A stretch of 64,000 nucleotides of DNA, taken from NCBI RefSeq assembly GCF_003667275.1, contig NZ_RCNV01000003.1, positions 1-64,000 on the forward strand, given 5' to 3'. The stretch is from Mesonia aquimarina (GTDB taxonomy: Bacteria > Bacteroidota > Bacteroidia > Flavobacteriales > Flavobacteriaceae). Under the pieces are notes generated by a model. It saw nothing but the letters and a program-made list of their open reading frames with translations. It was not told the DNA's origin and made no database searches. The position numbers were made by a program, and so were the translations under genes. This document shows, piece by piece, positions 44,826 to 54,816 of the stretch; position 1 is the stretch's first letter; each line of letters opens with the position of its first letter.

Positions 44826-45269
44826 CTATGAAATTTCAATCATTCGTTTAGCTTGTACTTTTGCTTCTTCCTTTTTTGGAAGTGTGATTAACAAAACTCC
44901 ATTTTCATAAGAAGCAGAAATTTTAGTATTATCTATAAATTCTGGTAGACTAAATGCTCTCTTAAAAGTACTGTAGCTAAATTCTCTACGAGTGAATTTT
45001 CCATTTTCTTCATCCTTTTTTTCTTTTTTTTCTTCAGAAGAAATAGTTAGTACATCATTATCTAACTCAATATCAAAATCTTCTTTTGTTTTTCCCGGTG
45101 CAGCTACTTCAACTGAAAAATTATCATCACTTTCTTTAATATTTACTGCCGGAATACTCACGCCAATATTATTTACATTAGATGTACCGCCCAACCAATC
45201 TGTTTTAAACATATCATCAAAAATTGAAGGTAACCAATTGTCTGCTGTTGTTCTTTTTACTAAGCTCAT
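44826..45269 (-). CDS. Hsp20/alpha-crystallin small heat-shock protein
   Basis: The 147-residue chaperone holds unfolded proteins under stress. The alpha-crystallin domain runs from about residue 40, with VEVAAPGKTKEDFDIELDN, FTRREFSYSTFKRAFSLPE and the closing ISASYENGVLLITLPKK; the A-x-x-x-n-G-V-L motif is present. The C-terminal tail is short and ends MIEIS. It has a shared 3' terminator with uvrB and 201 bp of upstream sequence, where I did not identify a heat-shock operator. Confidence 0.94.
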   Translation of the reverse strand: MSLVKRTTADNWLPSIFDDMFKTDWLGGTSNVNNIGVSIPAVNIKESDDNFSVEVAAPGKTKEDFDIELDNDVLTISSEEKKEKKDEENGKFTRREFSYSTFKRAFSLPEFIDNTKISASYENGVLLITLPKKEEAKVQAKRMIEIS

Positions 45270-45470
45270 AATTTTATGTTTTAAAGTTATTTATTCAAAT
45301 TTTCATCTTCATAAAATCAAATTAAGTACCATTAATTAAAATATGACTTTTTGTCTTGTTTTAATGAAAAGATAGTGACTTTTTGTCGTTAAGTAAATAA
45401 TAAACTTTTGTTAAGCCTAGCAAAAGCATCAATTTAAAAGTTACTTTAGTGAGATAAGTTTAAAATTTTC
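45270..45470. other. Divergent intergenic region, hsp20 / DUF2254 gene
   Basis: This 201-bp AT-rich gap holds both promoters. I see two copies of GACTTTTTGTC separated by about 20 bp (near 45343-45384). No coding frame is evident. Confidence 0.4.
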
Positions 45471-46766
45471 ATGAAAGCACTTTACAATAAATTATCAAGC
45501 TTTTTCCATACAGTGGAAGGGAAAATTGCTTTTTATCCTGCTTTATTAAGTTTTATAGGCTTCAATTTTGCTATGGTCATGCTCTATTTAGAAAAGCAAG
45601 GAATCTCAGCTTTTATAGTAGAACATGTTCCAGAATTAGTCATAAATAATCCTGACACTGCAAAAACCTTATTAAGTTTTTTAACCGGAGGAATTATTTC
45701 TATAATGGTATTTAGTTTCTCCATGGTAATGGTTCTACTAAATCAGGCTTCAAGTAATTTCTCACCACGTGTTTTACCGGGTTTAATTTCTAATAGAAAT
45801 CATCAATATGTTTTAGGAATTTATCTTGCCACAATTCTCTATAATACGTTTACGTTAGTGGGAATTAATCCAAAAGAAGATGCAGAATATCAATTACCGG
45901 GTTTTTCTGTTCTTGTAGGAATTATTCTTACCGTGGTTTGTTTTGCCGCTTTTTTATATTTTATTCACAGTATTTCTCAAGCTATTCAAGTCAATAATAT
46001 TTTAGATAATATATTCCGAAAAGCGAAAAATAGACTTGTACAGTTAGTTGAAAAAGAGAATAAAAACACTCCTAGTTTTCCTGAGACAGATGACTGGGTA
46101 AGTTATTATAGTACTGAAACCGGATATTTTCAGAAATTTGCGGCTAGCAATCTTATTGATTTATGTTTAGAACATGAGCTTCAGATAAAAATTCTCCCTA
46201 TTCAAGGAGTTTTTGTATTAAAAGGAATTCCGATTATAAAAGTCAATAAAGAGATTGATGAAGAATTACAGAAAAAAATTCTATCCAATTTCAATTTTGC
46301 AAGAAGTGAATTTGTTGAAGATAATTACGCATTAGCTTTTAAGCAAATTACAGAAATAGGCATGAAAGCAATGTCTCCAGGAATTAATGATCCCGGAACT
46401 GCGATAAATACCATAGATTATTTAACTGAACTATTTGCGCTTCGTCTGCAAAAAAATGATGATAGTGTAATTACACAAGATGAAAAATCACTAATTTTTA
46501 TTACAACGGTAAATTTTCCAGAACTTCTATATCAAGTTATGGTTTCCTATAGAACCTATTGCAAAAACGATATGTCCTGCATTCAAAAATTATTTATTAT
46601 GCTGAAGTATTTATTACTTCAAAAAACAACTAATAAAAAATATCATAACGCTTTAATTGAAGAAGCTTCACTACTTTATGGAGACGTAAAAAATACTCTT
46701 ACCAACAATACAGATTTAGCACGAGTAGAAAAGCTTTACAATTCTCTTCCTACCGAAAAACAATAA
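45471..46766 (+). CDS. DUF2254 membrane protein
   Basis: The 431-residue protein has four membrane segments in its first 170 residues (about 18-40, 63-88, 110-132 and 143-167) around the family motif GIISIMVFSFSMVMVLLNQASSNFSPRVLPGL. A large cytoplasmic part follows, with IKILPIQGVFVLKGIPI and ALKQITE-like QITEIGMKAMSPGINDPGTAINTIDYL. The family is widely conserved with no established function. It is followed after 38 bp by the DUF1456 gene, which has its own -7 element. Confidence 0.9.
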   Translation: MKALYNKLSSFFHTVEGKIAFYPALLSFIGFNFAMVMLYLEKQGISAFIVEHVPELVINNPDTAKTLLSFLTGGIISIMVFSFSMVMVLLNQASSNFSPRVLPGLISNRNHQYVLGIYLATILYNTFTLVGINPKEDAEYQLPGFSVLVGIILTVVCFAAFLYFIHSISQAIQVNNILDNIFRKAKNRLVQLVEKENKNTPSFPETDDWVSYYSTETGYFQKFAASNLIDLCLEHELQIKILPIQGVFVLKGIPIIKVNKEIDEELQKKILSNFNFARSEFVEDNYALAFKQITEIGMKAMSPGINDPGTAINTIDYLTELFALRLQKNDDSVITQDEKSLIFITTVNFPELLYQVMVSYRTYCKNDMSCIQKLFIMLKYLLLQKTTNKKYHNALIEEASLLYGDVKNTLTNNTDLARVEKLYNSLPTEKQ

Positions 46767-46778
46767 AATTTAATTCCG

Positions 46779-46786
46779 TAAATTTG
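46779..46786 (+). promoter_or_regulatory. -7 element before the DUF1456 gene
   Basis: TAAATTTG lies 18 bp before the ATG at 46805. It overlaps an in-frame TTG at 46784, which argues against that TTG as start. Confidence 0.65.
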
Positions 46787-46804
46787 AAGCTTACAAAAAA
46801 AACT

Positions 46805-47062
46805 ATGGCTTTAAGTAACAACGATATTTTCAAAAAATTACGTGTCGCTCATAAATTACGAGACGACGATATTATTAAAATTTTTACTTTGGTAGATTTT
46901 AAAGTAACCAAAAGCGAATTGGGTTCAATTTTCAGAAAAGAAGACCACCCAAAATATGTAGAATGCGGCGATCAATTTTTACGAAATTTTTTAAACGGAC
47001 TTATTATTCATCTGAGAGGTCCAATGCCTCCAAAAAAAAACAAACCAAAACAGAAAGAATAA
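46805..47062 (+). CDS. DUF1456 family protein (YehS-like)
   Basis: The 85-residue protein carries one DUF1456 unit: NNDIFKKLRVAHKLRDDDII, then FKVTKSELGSIFRKEDHPKY and CGDQFLRNFLNGLIIHLR. Gram-negative homologues such as YehS have two units in about 155 residues, so this is a half-length version with a basic tail (KKNKPKQKE). I start it at the ATG at 46805 rather than the upstream TTG. Function is unknown. It is 6 bp before cysH and probably co-transcribed with it. Confidence 0.87.
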   Translation: MALSNNDIFKKLRVAHKLRDDDIIKIFTLVDFKVTKSELGSIFRKEDHPKYVECGDQFLRNFLNGLIIHLRGPMPPKKNKPKQKE

Positions 47063-47068
47063 CCTTTT

Positions 47069-47761
47069 ATGGATGAATTAGTAGTTAAGAAGAAAACACT
47101 TTCTAAAGAAAAGATAAATCAACTAAACCAAAAATATAACAAACTAAATTTACATCAAAGAATTAAAGCGCTCTACGATGATTTTGAAACTGAAGAGATT
47201 ATGCTTACAAGCTCTTTTGCGGCAACTTCTGCGTTTTTATTAAAATTATTTTCTGATGTTAACAAAGATCAGAAAGTATTTTTTATAGACACCGGTTATC
47301 ATTTTGATGAAACTATACACTATAAAAAAGAGCTTCAAAAAAAGTACGGGCTCAATGTGAAATCTATTAGCGCATTAAAAGAAGAACACGAGTTTACTAC
47401 TAAAGATAAAACTTGGCAAAAAAATCCGGATTTCTGTTGCTCGATTAATAAAGTGCAGCCTTTAGAAACTATTAAAAAGAAGTATAACGTGTGGGTTTCT
47501 GGATTAATGGAATGGCAAAGTGACCATCGTGCATCTTTGAATATTTTTGAAGAACGCGGTGAAATTTTAAAATTCTATCCACTTTTAGACGTCAGCAAAA
47601 AAGAACGTGATGAGTATATTGAAAAGCACCAACTTCCCTTTCATCCATTAGTTTCAAAAGGATATCATTCTATTGGCTGTAAACACTGTACCGTTCCAGG
47701 AGAAGACCGAAGCGGAAGATGGAATAATAATCCAAAAACTGAATGTGGTTTGCATTTATAA
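47069..47761 (+). CDS. cysH: Adenylyl-sulfate (APS)/PAPS reductase
   Basis: The 230-residue enzyme reduces activated sulfate to sulfite. SFAATSAFLLKLF and FFIDTGYHFDET form the nucleotide-binding region. Cys123-Cys124 and Cys204/Cys207 (GCKHC) make the CC...CxxC set that binds a 4Fe-4S cluster, which points to the APS-using type. Catalytic Cys226 lies in the ECGLHL tail. No other sulfate-assimilation gene lies in the window, so cysH stands alone here. Confidence 0.94.
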   Translation: MDELVVKKKTLSKEKINQLNQKYNKLNLHQRIKALYDDFETEEIMLTSSFAATSAFLLKLFSDVNKDQKVFFIDTGYHFDETIHYKKELQKKYGLNVKSISALKEEHEFTTKDKTWQKNPDFCCSINKVQPLETIKKKYNVWVSGLMEWQSDHRASLNIFEERGEILKFYPLLDVSKKERDEYIEKHQLPFHPLVSKGYHSIGCKHCTVPGEDRSGRWNNNPKTECGLHL

Positions 47762-47780
47762 TAGACTTTTATAATAAGAT

Positions 47781-48023
47781 ATGATTCAAGCTTTATTTAT
47801 CATGCTCGTTTTTGGCTCAACAATCATTTGGTTTTGGGCTATCATAGATATTACAAGATGTAGGTTTAAAAAACCTGGAATGAGAACTGTCTGGCTTTTT
47901 TCTGTACTATTTTTCCCTCTATTAGGCTCCATTTTATATTTTATTTTGAAGAAAAAATACACAACAAAGAAGCCAAGAAAGTTTCAGCCAAATTTTCATC
48001 GAATTACTGAAAAAGCAATGTAA
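47781..48023 (+). CDS. Small membrane protein, PLDc_N-like
   Basis: The 80-residue protein has two membrane helices (about 3-24 and 37-58) around CRFKKPGMRTVW, then a basic tail. The pattern matches the PLDc_N (phospholipase D N-terminal-like) membrane domain that occurs alone as a short protein in many bacteria. No catalytic domain is attached. It is 19 bp after cysH and ends before a bidirectional terminator. Confidence 0.75.
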   Translation: MIQALFIMLVFGSTIIWFWAIIDITRCRFKKPGMRTVWLFSVLFFPLLGSILYFILKKKYTTKKPRKFQPNFHRITEKAM

Positions 48024-48039
48024 TCTTCATGAACAAATA

Positions 48040-48074
48040 AAAAAAGCCGTTCAAAAATTTTGAACGGCTTTTTT
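48040..48074. terminator. Bidirectional terminator between the PLDc_N-like gene and sucC
   Basis: AAAAAAGCCGTTCAAAA and TTTTGAACGGCTTTTTT form a near-perfect long stem with A/T runs on both strands between convergent genes. Confidence 0.95.
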
Positions 48075-48096
48075 ATATATTAAAACTGAAAACTTT

Positions 48097-49290
48097 TTAT
48101 GACAGTACTTTTTGTACTTTATCTGCTGCTTCTTTAAATTGAACAGCACTTTCAACATTAAGTCCGCTGTTATCAATTAACTCTTTTGCAACATCTGCAT
48201 TAGTTCCTTGTAAACGAACAATAATTGGCACATTAATAGCATCGCCCATATTTTTATAAGCATCTACAACTCCTTGCGCTACACGATCGCAACGAACAAT
48301 ACCTCCAAAAATATTAATTAGGATAGCTTCAACTTTATCGTCTTTTAAAATTAAACGAAAAGCTTCTTCAACACGTTTAGCATCTGCAGTACCTCCAACG
48401 TCTAAGAAATTTGCTGGCTCTCCACCGGCGTGTTTAATTAAATCCATTGTTGCCATTGCAAGCCCAGCTCCATTTACCATACAACCAACATTTCCGTCAA
48501 GATCTACATAGCTTAAGCCAGCTTTTCTTGCTTCAACTTCTGTTGCATTTTCTTCACGCTCATCACGCATTGCTGCGTAGTCTTTGTGACGGAATAAAGC
48601 ATTATCATCTAAAGTAACTTTAGCATCTACTGCCATTATTTTATCGTCACTGGTTTTTAAAACCGGGTTAATTTCAAATAAAGAAGAATCAGATTTTTCG
48701 TAAGCTGTATATAAAGCAGTAACAAATTTTGTCATCTCCTTAAATGCCGCTCCAGATAAACCTAAATTAAATGCAACTTTTCTTGCTTGAAAAGGTAAGA
48801 TTCCTGTTCCCGGATCTATCTCTTCTGTAAAAATTAAATGAGGAGTTTCTTCGGCAACAGTTTCAATATCCATTCCACCTTCGGTAGAATACATAATCAT
48901 ATTTTTTCCTGTAGAACGATTTAATAAAACCGACATGTAATATTCTTCAGGCTCGCTGTCTCCAGGATAGTATACATCTTCTGTAATTAATACCTGATTA
49001 ACTTTTTTACCTTCAGCAGAAGTTTGCGGAGTTACCAATTGCATACCAATAATCTCATTAGCAATCTTTTCTACTTCTTGTAGGTTTTTGGCTAATTTTA
49101 CACCACCACCTTTTCCGCGTCCACCAGCATGAACCTGGGCTTTAACTACGTGCCATCCAGTTCCGGTTTCTTCGGTTAATTTCTTTGCTGCTTCTACAGC
49201 TTCTTCAGCAGTGTTTGCTACAATTCCTCGTTGAATTCTAACGCCAAAGCTATTTAATATTTCCTTTCCTTGATATTCGTGTAAATTCAT
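48097..49290 (-). CDS. sucC: Succinyl-CoA synthetase beta subunit (ADP-forming)
   Basis: The 397-residue ATP-grasp subunit converts succinyl-CoA to succinate in the TCA cycle. It begins MNLHEYQGKEILNSFGV, has KAQVHAGGRGKGGGVKLAKN, FEINPVLKT and AVDAKVTLDDNALFRH, then YVDLDGNVGCMVNGAGLAMATMD and FLDVGGTADAKRV. Length is normal. The alpha subunit gene sucD is not next to it, which is common in Bacteroidota. It has its own consensus promoter and a downstream bidirectional terminator. Confidence 0.97.
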   Translation of the reverse strand: MNLHEYQGKEILNSFGVRIQRGIVANTAEEAVEAAKKLTEETGTGWHVVKAQVHAGGRGKGGGVKLAKNLQEVEKIANEIIGMQLVTPQTSAEGKKVNQVLITEDVYYPGDSEPEEYYMSVLLNRSTGKNMIMYSTEGGMDIETVAEETPHLIFTEEIDPGTGILPFQARKVAFNLGLSGAAFKEMTKFVTALYTAYEKSDSSLFEINPVLKTSDDKIMAVDAKVTLDDNALFRHKDYAAMRDEREENATEVEARKAGLSYVDLDGNVGCMVNGAGLAMATMDLIKHAGGEPANFLDVGGTADAKRVEEAFRLILKDDKVEAILINIFGGIVRCDRVAQGVVDAYKNMGDAINVPIIVRLQGTNADVAKELIDNSGLNVESAVQFKEAADKVQKVLS

Positions 49291-49320
49291 AATCAGGTTT
49301 TTCTTCTAGTTTTAGAACGA

Positions 49321-49328
49321 CAAAAGTA
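49321..49328 (-). promoter_or_regulatory. sucC promoter -7 element
   Basis: TACTTTTG on the minus strand, 30 bp before the ATG, with TTG exactly 20 bp upstream (49351-49349). This is the best consensus promoter in the window. Confidence 0.8.
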
Positions 49329-49426
49329 AGAAATGTAAAAGTTAGTACCAATATTTTTTTACCAAAGAAAACTTAAAAGCTTTATCATTAGTTTTTTGAA
49401 GTTATTTTTTAATTTTTTATTTATAC

Positions 49427-49434
49427 TATATTTG
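49427..49434 (+). promoter_or_regulatory. -7 element before the DUF3820 gene
   Basis: TATATTTG ends only 6 bp before the ATG at 49441. The transcript would begin at or next to the start codon, giving an mRNA with almost no leader. Confidence 0.65.
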
Positions 49435-49440
49435 TCCATC

Positions 49441-49680
49441 ATGAATGGAATCAAACAAAAAGACCTCATTAAACTTGCTTATGCAAAAATGTATTTTGGT
49501 AAATATAAAGATTGGTACTTGACCGATATCCCTGAACCATATTACATTTGGTTTCAACAAAAAGGATTTCCTCCGGGAAAAACTGGAGAACAAATGAAAG
49601 CCATGCTTGAACTGAAAATAAATGGTTTAGAAGGCCTTTTAAAGAAGATTAGAAAAACATATCCAGCTCCTCAAAAATAA
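49441..49680 (+). CDS. DUF3820 family protein
   Basis: The 79-residue protein contains the DUF3820 signature MYFGKYKDWYLTDIPEPYYIWFQQKGFPPG, here interrupted by nothing unusual, with a charged helical tail. I start it at the ATG at 49441; the open frame extends to a TTG at 49396, but the hydrophobic extension would lie across the promoter. The family was once linked to virulence-factor regulation; role here is unknown. It is a single gene between divergent sucC and co-directional pyrG. Confidence 0.85.
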   Translation: MNGIKQKDLIKLAYAKMYFGKYKDWYLTDIPEPYYIWFQQKGFPPGKTGEQMKAMLELKINGLEGLLKKIRKTYPAPQK

Positions 49681-49739
49681 ACTTTTCATATTTCTTCTAC
49701 AATTTATAGGATTTGCCGCTGAAAATAAATTGTTATTTG

Positions 49740-49747
49740 TACTTTTG
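49740..49747 (+). promoter_or_regulatory. pyrG promoter -7 element
   Basis: TACTTTTG lies 36 bp before the pyrG ATG. A TTTG at 49712-49715 is the nearest -33 candidate, with a rather long 24-bp spacing. Confidence 0.6.
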
Positions 49748-49759
49748 CGCTCCGTATAG

Positions 49760-51409
<1,650 letters not shown>

Positions 51410-51437
51410 ATGCCAACTTGGCACAAAAAATAGTCTG

Positions 51438-51460
51438 GTGATGTTTTTGACATCACTTTT
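51438..51460 (+). terminator. Weak hairpin between pyrG and yidC
   Basis: GTGATGT (51438-51444) pairs with ACATCAC (51450-51456), followed by TTTT. It could terminate some pyrG transcripts; read-through to yidC is plausible. Confidence 0.5.
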
Positions 51461-51496
51461 CTATTCATAAGAAAACAGTGCACTAGATTATTATAT

Positions 51497-53353
51497 ATGG
51501 AAAACAAAAAATTAGATCTTAATTCTATAATCGGTTTTGTATTGATTGCCGCTATTTTAGCTTGGATGTTATATAACAGTCAAGAAAATCAGCCGCAAGA
51601 AAATGAAAACCTAGATGCTAAAAATAATACTGAACAAATTGATGCAGAGCTTCAAAAAACAACTTCTACAAGTGTAGAGGAAAATAATGTTTCTGGAAAT
51701 GACTCGCTTCAATTAGCTAAAGCACAATCAGAATTAGGTGCTTTTGGTTACTCAGCAACGCTTCCTTCGGCAAAAGAAAACACCACTACCCTAGAAAATG
51801 ATGTTTTAAAATTAGTCATCAGTAATAAAGGTGGACAAATTGTTGAAGCGCGTTTAAAGAAGTTTAAGACTTACGATTCTATTCCGGTTTATCTTATTAA
51901 AGATCAAAATGCTTCGTTCAATATCAATTTTACAACTAATGATAACCGAACGCTAAACACTAAAGATCTTTATTTTGAACCTTCGCTTACAGAAAACGGA
52001 AATGCACTTTCTATGAAGTTGAAAGTAGCAGAAGATGAATATTTAGAATATTATTATAAGCTGGAGCCAAACGATTATATGGTTGACTTTCAACTGCGTT
52101 CACAAGGTTTAAACGGTGTTATTAGTCAAAATAATAAAATTAATTTAGACTGGCGCATTAAGGGATATCGCCACGCTAAAAGTATTACCTATGAAAATAA
52201 ATATACTGAAATTTTATGGGAATATGAAAGTGATAAAGTAGATTATACCGGTGGAAGTGAATTAGACGAGGACAGCGATGAAGAAATAAGCTGGGTGGCT
52301 TTTAAACAACATTTTTTCACTTCAGTATTATTAACAGATTCACCTTTTGAACGCGGTACATTTATTTCTAAAAACTTGGTTGAAGATGAAGAAATTGATA
52401 CCGTTTATACCAAAGAATTTGCAACTACCCTTCCTTTGAAATTAAAAGGAGGTGAAATAAACGAAAGTCTAGATTGGTATTACGGACCAACCGATTATAA
52501 AGTCCTAAATGAGTATGAGCGAAATTTAGATGAAATTGTTCCTTTAGGTTGGGGTATTTTTGGCTGGATTAACGAGTTTTTCATCATTCCTTTTTATAAC
52601 TTATTAAGCGGATTTTTACCCGCAGGAATTGCAATTATTTTCTTAACTATTTCAATTAAAATATTGCTTTCTCCTGTACAATACAAGCAATATGTATCAC
52701 AAGCAAAAATGAAGGTGCTTCGTCCAGAGATTAATGAGCTGAACGAAAAGTACAAAGATAATGCTATGAAAAAGCAGCAAGAAACTATGAAGCTGTACAG
52801 CAAAGCTGGAGCAAGTCCTATGAGTGGTTGTATTCCTGCTTTGGCACAGATTCCTGTTTTTTATGCACTGTTCAATTTTTTCCCAAGTGCGTTTGATATT
52901 CGACAAAAAAGCTTCCTTTGGGCAGACGATTTATCAAGTTATGATGTAATTGCTGAATTGCCGTTTCATATTCCTTTCTATGGAGATCACGTGAGTTTAT
53001 TTCCTATTTTGGCCTCTATTGCTATCTTTATTTATATGACGATGACAACGGGACAAAATATGCAAACAAGCCAACCGGGAATGCCGAATATGAAATTTAT
53101 CATGTATCTTTCTCCTTTATTTATGCTGGTTTTTTTCAATAATTTTGCCAGTGGTTTATCTTTATATTATTTTACCTCTAACTTAATTACCATTGGTATT
53201 ATGTTGATGATTAAAAACTTTATTATTGATGAAGATAAAATTCATGCAAAAATTGAAGCCAATAAAAAGAAACCTAAGAAAAAAGGGAAGTTTGCTAAAA
53301 AATTCCAAGAAATGATGGATGAAGCTGAAAAGCAAAAAAATGCTAAAAAGTAA
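51497..53353 (+). CDS. yidC: Membrane protein insertase YidC
   Basis: The 618-residue protein inserts and folds inner-membrane proteins alone or with SecYEG. An N-terminal membrane anchor (about residues 10-25) precedes a large periplasmic beta-domain (about 80-340). The conserved C-terminal bundle of five helices starts near FFIIPFYNLLSGFLPAGI; LLSPVQYKQYVSQAKMKVL gives the conserved cytoplasmic region, and GCIPALAQIPVFYALFNFF follows. The tail is strongly basic (KKPKKKGKFAKK), suited to ribosome contact. A bidirectional terminator follows. Confidence 0.97.
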   Translation: MENKKLDLNSIIGFVLIAAILAWMLYNSQENQPQENENLDAKNNTEQIDAELQKTTSTSVEENNVSGNDSLQLAKAQSELGAFGYSATLPSAKENTTTLENDVLKLVISNKGGQIVEARLKKFKTYDSIPVYLIKDQNASFNINFTTNDNRTLNTKDLYFEPSLTENGNALSMKLKVAEDEYLEYYYKLEPNDYMVDFQLRSQGLNGVISQNNKINLDWRIKGYRHAKSITYENKYTEILWEYESDKVDYTGGSELDEDSDEEISWVAFKQHFFTSVLLTDSPFERGTFISKNLVEDEEIDTVYTKEFATTLPLKLKGGEINESLDWYYGPTDYKVLNEYERNLDEIVPLGWGIFGWINEFFIIPFYNLLSGFLPAGIAIIFLTISIKILLSPVQYKQYVSQAKMKVLRPEINELNEKYKDNAMKKQQETMKLYSKAGASPMSGCIPALAQIPVFYALFNFFPSAFDIRQKSFLWADDLSSYDVIAELPFHIPFYGDHVSLFPILASIAIFIYMTMTTGQNMQTSQPGMPNMKFIMYLSPLFMLVFFNNFASGLSLYYFTSNLITIGIMLMIKNFIIDEDKIHAKIEANKKKPKKKGKFAKKFQEMMDEAEKQKNAKK

Positions 53354-53376
53354 ATTTATTCCTTATAGAATTTAAT

Positions 53377-53411
53377 AAAAAAAGCTCCAGAAAATTCTGG
53401 AGCTTTTTTTT
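53377..53411. terminator. Bidirectional terminator after yidC
   Basis: AAAGCTCCAGAA and TTCTGGAGCTTT form a strong stem with A and T runs on either side, between yidC and the convergent barrel gene. Confidence 0.95.
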
Positions 53412-53430
53412 ATTTCAAGTAAATTCTAAT

Positions 53431-54630
53431 TTAATTTCTATTATTCCATGCAGTACCAAAAACTATATACCAACCAAAATCATTATTAGACCAAGCAACA
53501 TCTACACCTGCTCTTAGCTTAAATTTTCGTGCTAATAAATACCGAAAACCAGTACCGTAATTATATACTAATTTAGATTCATCAAAACTTATATTCTCTG
53601 TAGGAGCTTTTGCCAGTCCTCCAAAAAACACACTACTCCATCTTGGTTTCCAATCATAACGTTGTTCTGTTTCAAGAACATAGGTTTGTTTGCCCTGATA
53701 CTTTGCTAAAGGAACCCCTCTAAGGTTAATGGCCGGTTTCATAAAAAATGGAGCTTCACCAAATTGCAAATTACTTTCAAAACGAAATCCTGAAACCCAT
53801 TTTGGAGTAAATTGAAAATACTGGAAAACTCCAACATGAACATTCTCAAAATTATAATCACTTCCTGTCCATTTCTCACTTACTCTAAAATCTGATGTAA
53901 TATACAATCCTTTATTAGGTGTAAAAACATTATCGCGCTTATCATATTCTAAATTAACACCCAAACTACTTATGTTGTCTGTAAAATCAACACGATCTTC
54001 AAAATCAGGAAAACGTGTTTGTTCAAAATCCGGATTAATTTTATTATATAAGTAAAAATACTCAAGTCCTAAGTACAGTTCTGTTTGTGCAATTTGTCTT
54101 AACAATACGGCAAACGCGCCAGAAATATTAAAATTAAATCCAAAATCTTTTTCTCCTACTACGGGCAGCTCTCTATAAAAATTCATGTTTACATTTCCAT
54201 GGACAACGCCTACTCTATATTTTAAATGATGTTTAGGTAAAGAAGCTATACGGATGGCGCCAAAACCCCAAGTTTTATTTGCAGTGTAACCTACAAAACC
54301 CATGGTTATATCTGGAGGTATATATTTTTCTTCTTCAGCTTTATTAGGTTTTATAAAAATTGGCGTAAAAACAACACCTAAATCTCCTAAAGCTGGTTCT
54401 GTAATAAGTTGAGCTACCGGTAAAAAACCATTATAGTCGATTAAAAAACTGCTCATATCAAATTTACCATCGACTGGATCTTTAAAAACTTTAAGATTAA
54501 ATTTTGAAGGTGAAGTTTTTATTGAATCATTTTGTGCGGAAATTATTATAGGAATTAAAAAAATAAAGATTGTTAAGTAAACAAGCGTTTTACTTTTAAA
54601 AGTTGGTAAGTAAGTTATTTTGCACCTCAA
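53431..54630 (-). CDS. Omp85/BamA-TamA-family outer membrane barrel protein
   Basis: The 399-residue protein has an N-terminal signal region (about residues 15-32, ending IIISAQ). It consists mostly of the C-terminal barrel typical of the bacterial surface antigen (D15) family: LGVNLEYDKRDNVFTPNKGLYITSDF is the clearest motif, and VPLAKYQGKQTYVLETEQRYD matches the L6-loop region, with the usual R-G-Y/F replaced by NLRGVPLAKYQG. No POTRA domains are present, so it resembles the short patatin-like or stand-alone barrel group. Role is unknown. Confidence 0.82.
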   Translation of the reverse strand: MRCKITYLPTFKSKTLVYLTIFIFLIPIIISAQNDSIKTSPSKFNLKVFKDPVDGKFDMSSFLIDYNGFLPVAQLITEPALGDLGVVFTPIFIKPNKAEEEKYIPPDITMGFVGYTANKTWGFGAIRIASLPKHHLKYRVGVVHGNVNMNFYRELPVVGEKDFGFNFNISGAFAVLLRQIAQTELYLGLEYFYLYNKINPDFEQTRFPDFEDRVDFTDNISSLGVNLEYDKRDNVFTPNKGLYITSDFRVSEKWTGSDYNFENVHVGVFQYFQFTPKWVSGFRFESNLQFGEAPFFMKPAINLRGVPLAKYQGKQTYVLETEQRYDWKPRWSSVFFGGLAKAPTENISFDESKLVYNYGTGFRYLLARKFKLRAGVDVAWSNNDFGWYIVFGTAWNNRN

Positions 54631-54816
54631 AACTTAACATTTAGTAAAACCTTTCTCATAAGTTAAACAACATTAAAAATGTTATGAAGAAACAAATAAC
54701 AATACTATTTTAAAGTCGTATAAACACCTATAAACCTAAGGTTTAAACATGTAACTACTTCCCTAAGATACAATTTTATAAAATAAAAATAAAGCTTTTG
54801 TTCATAAGCTATTTAT

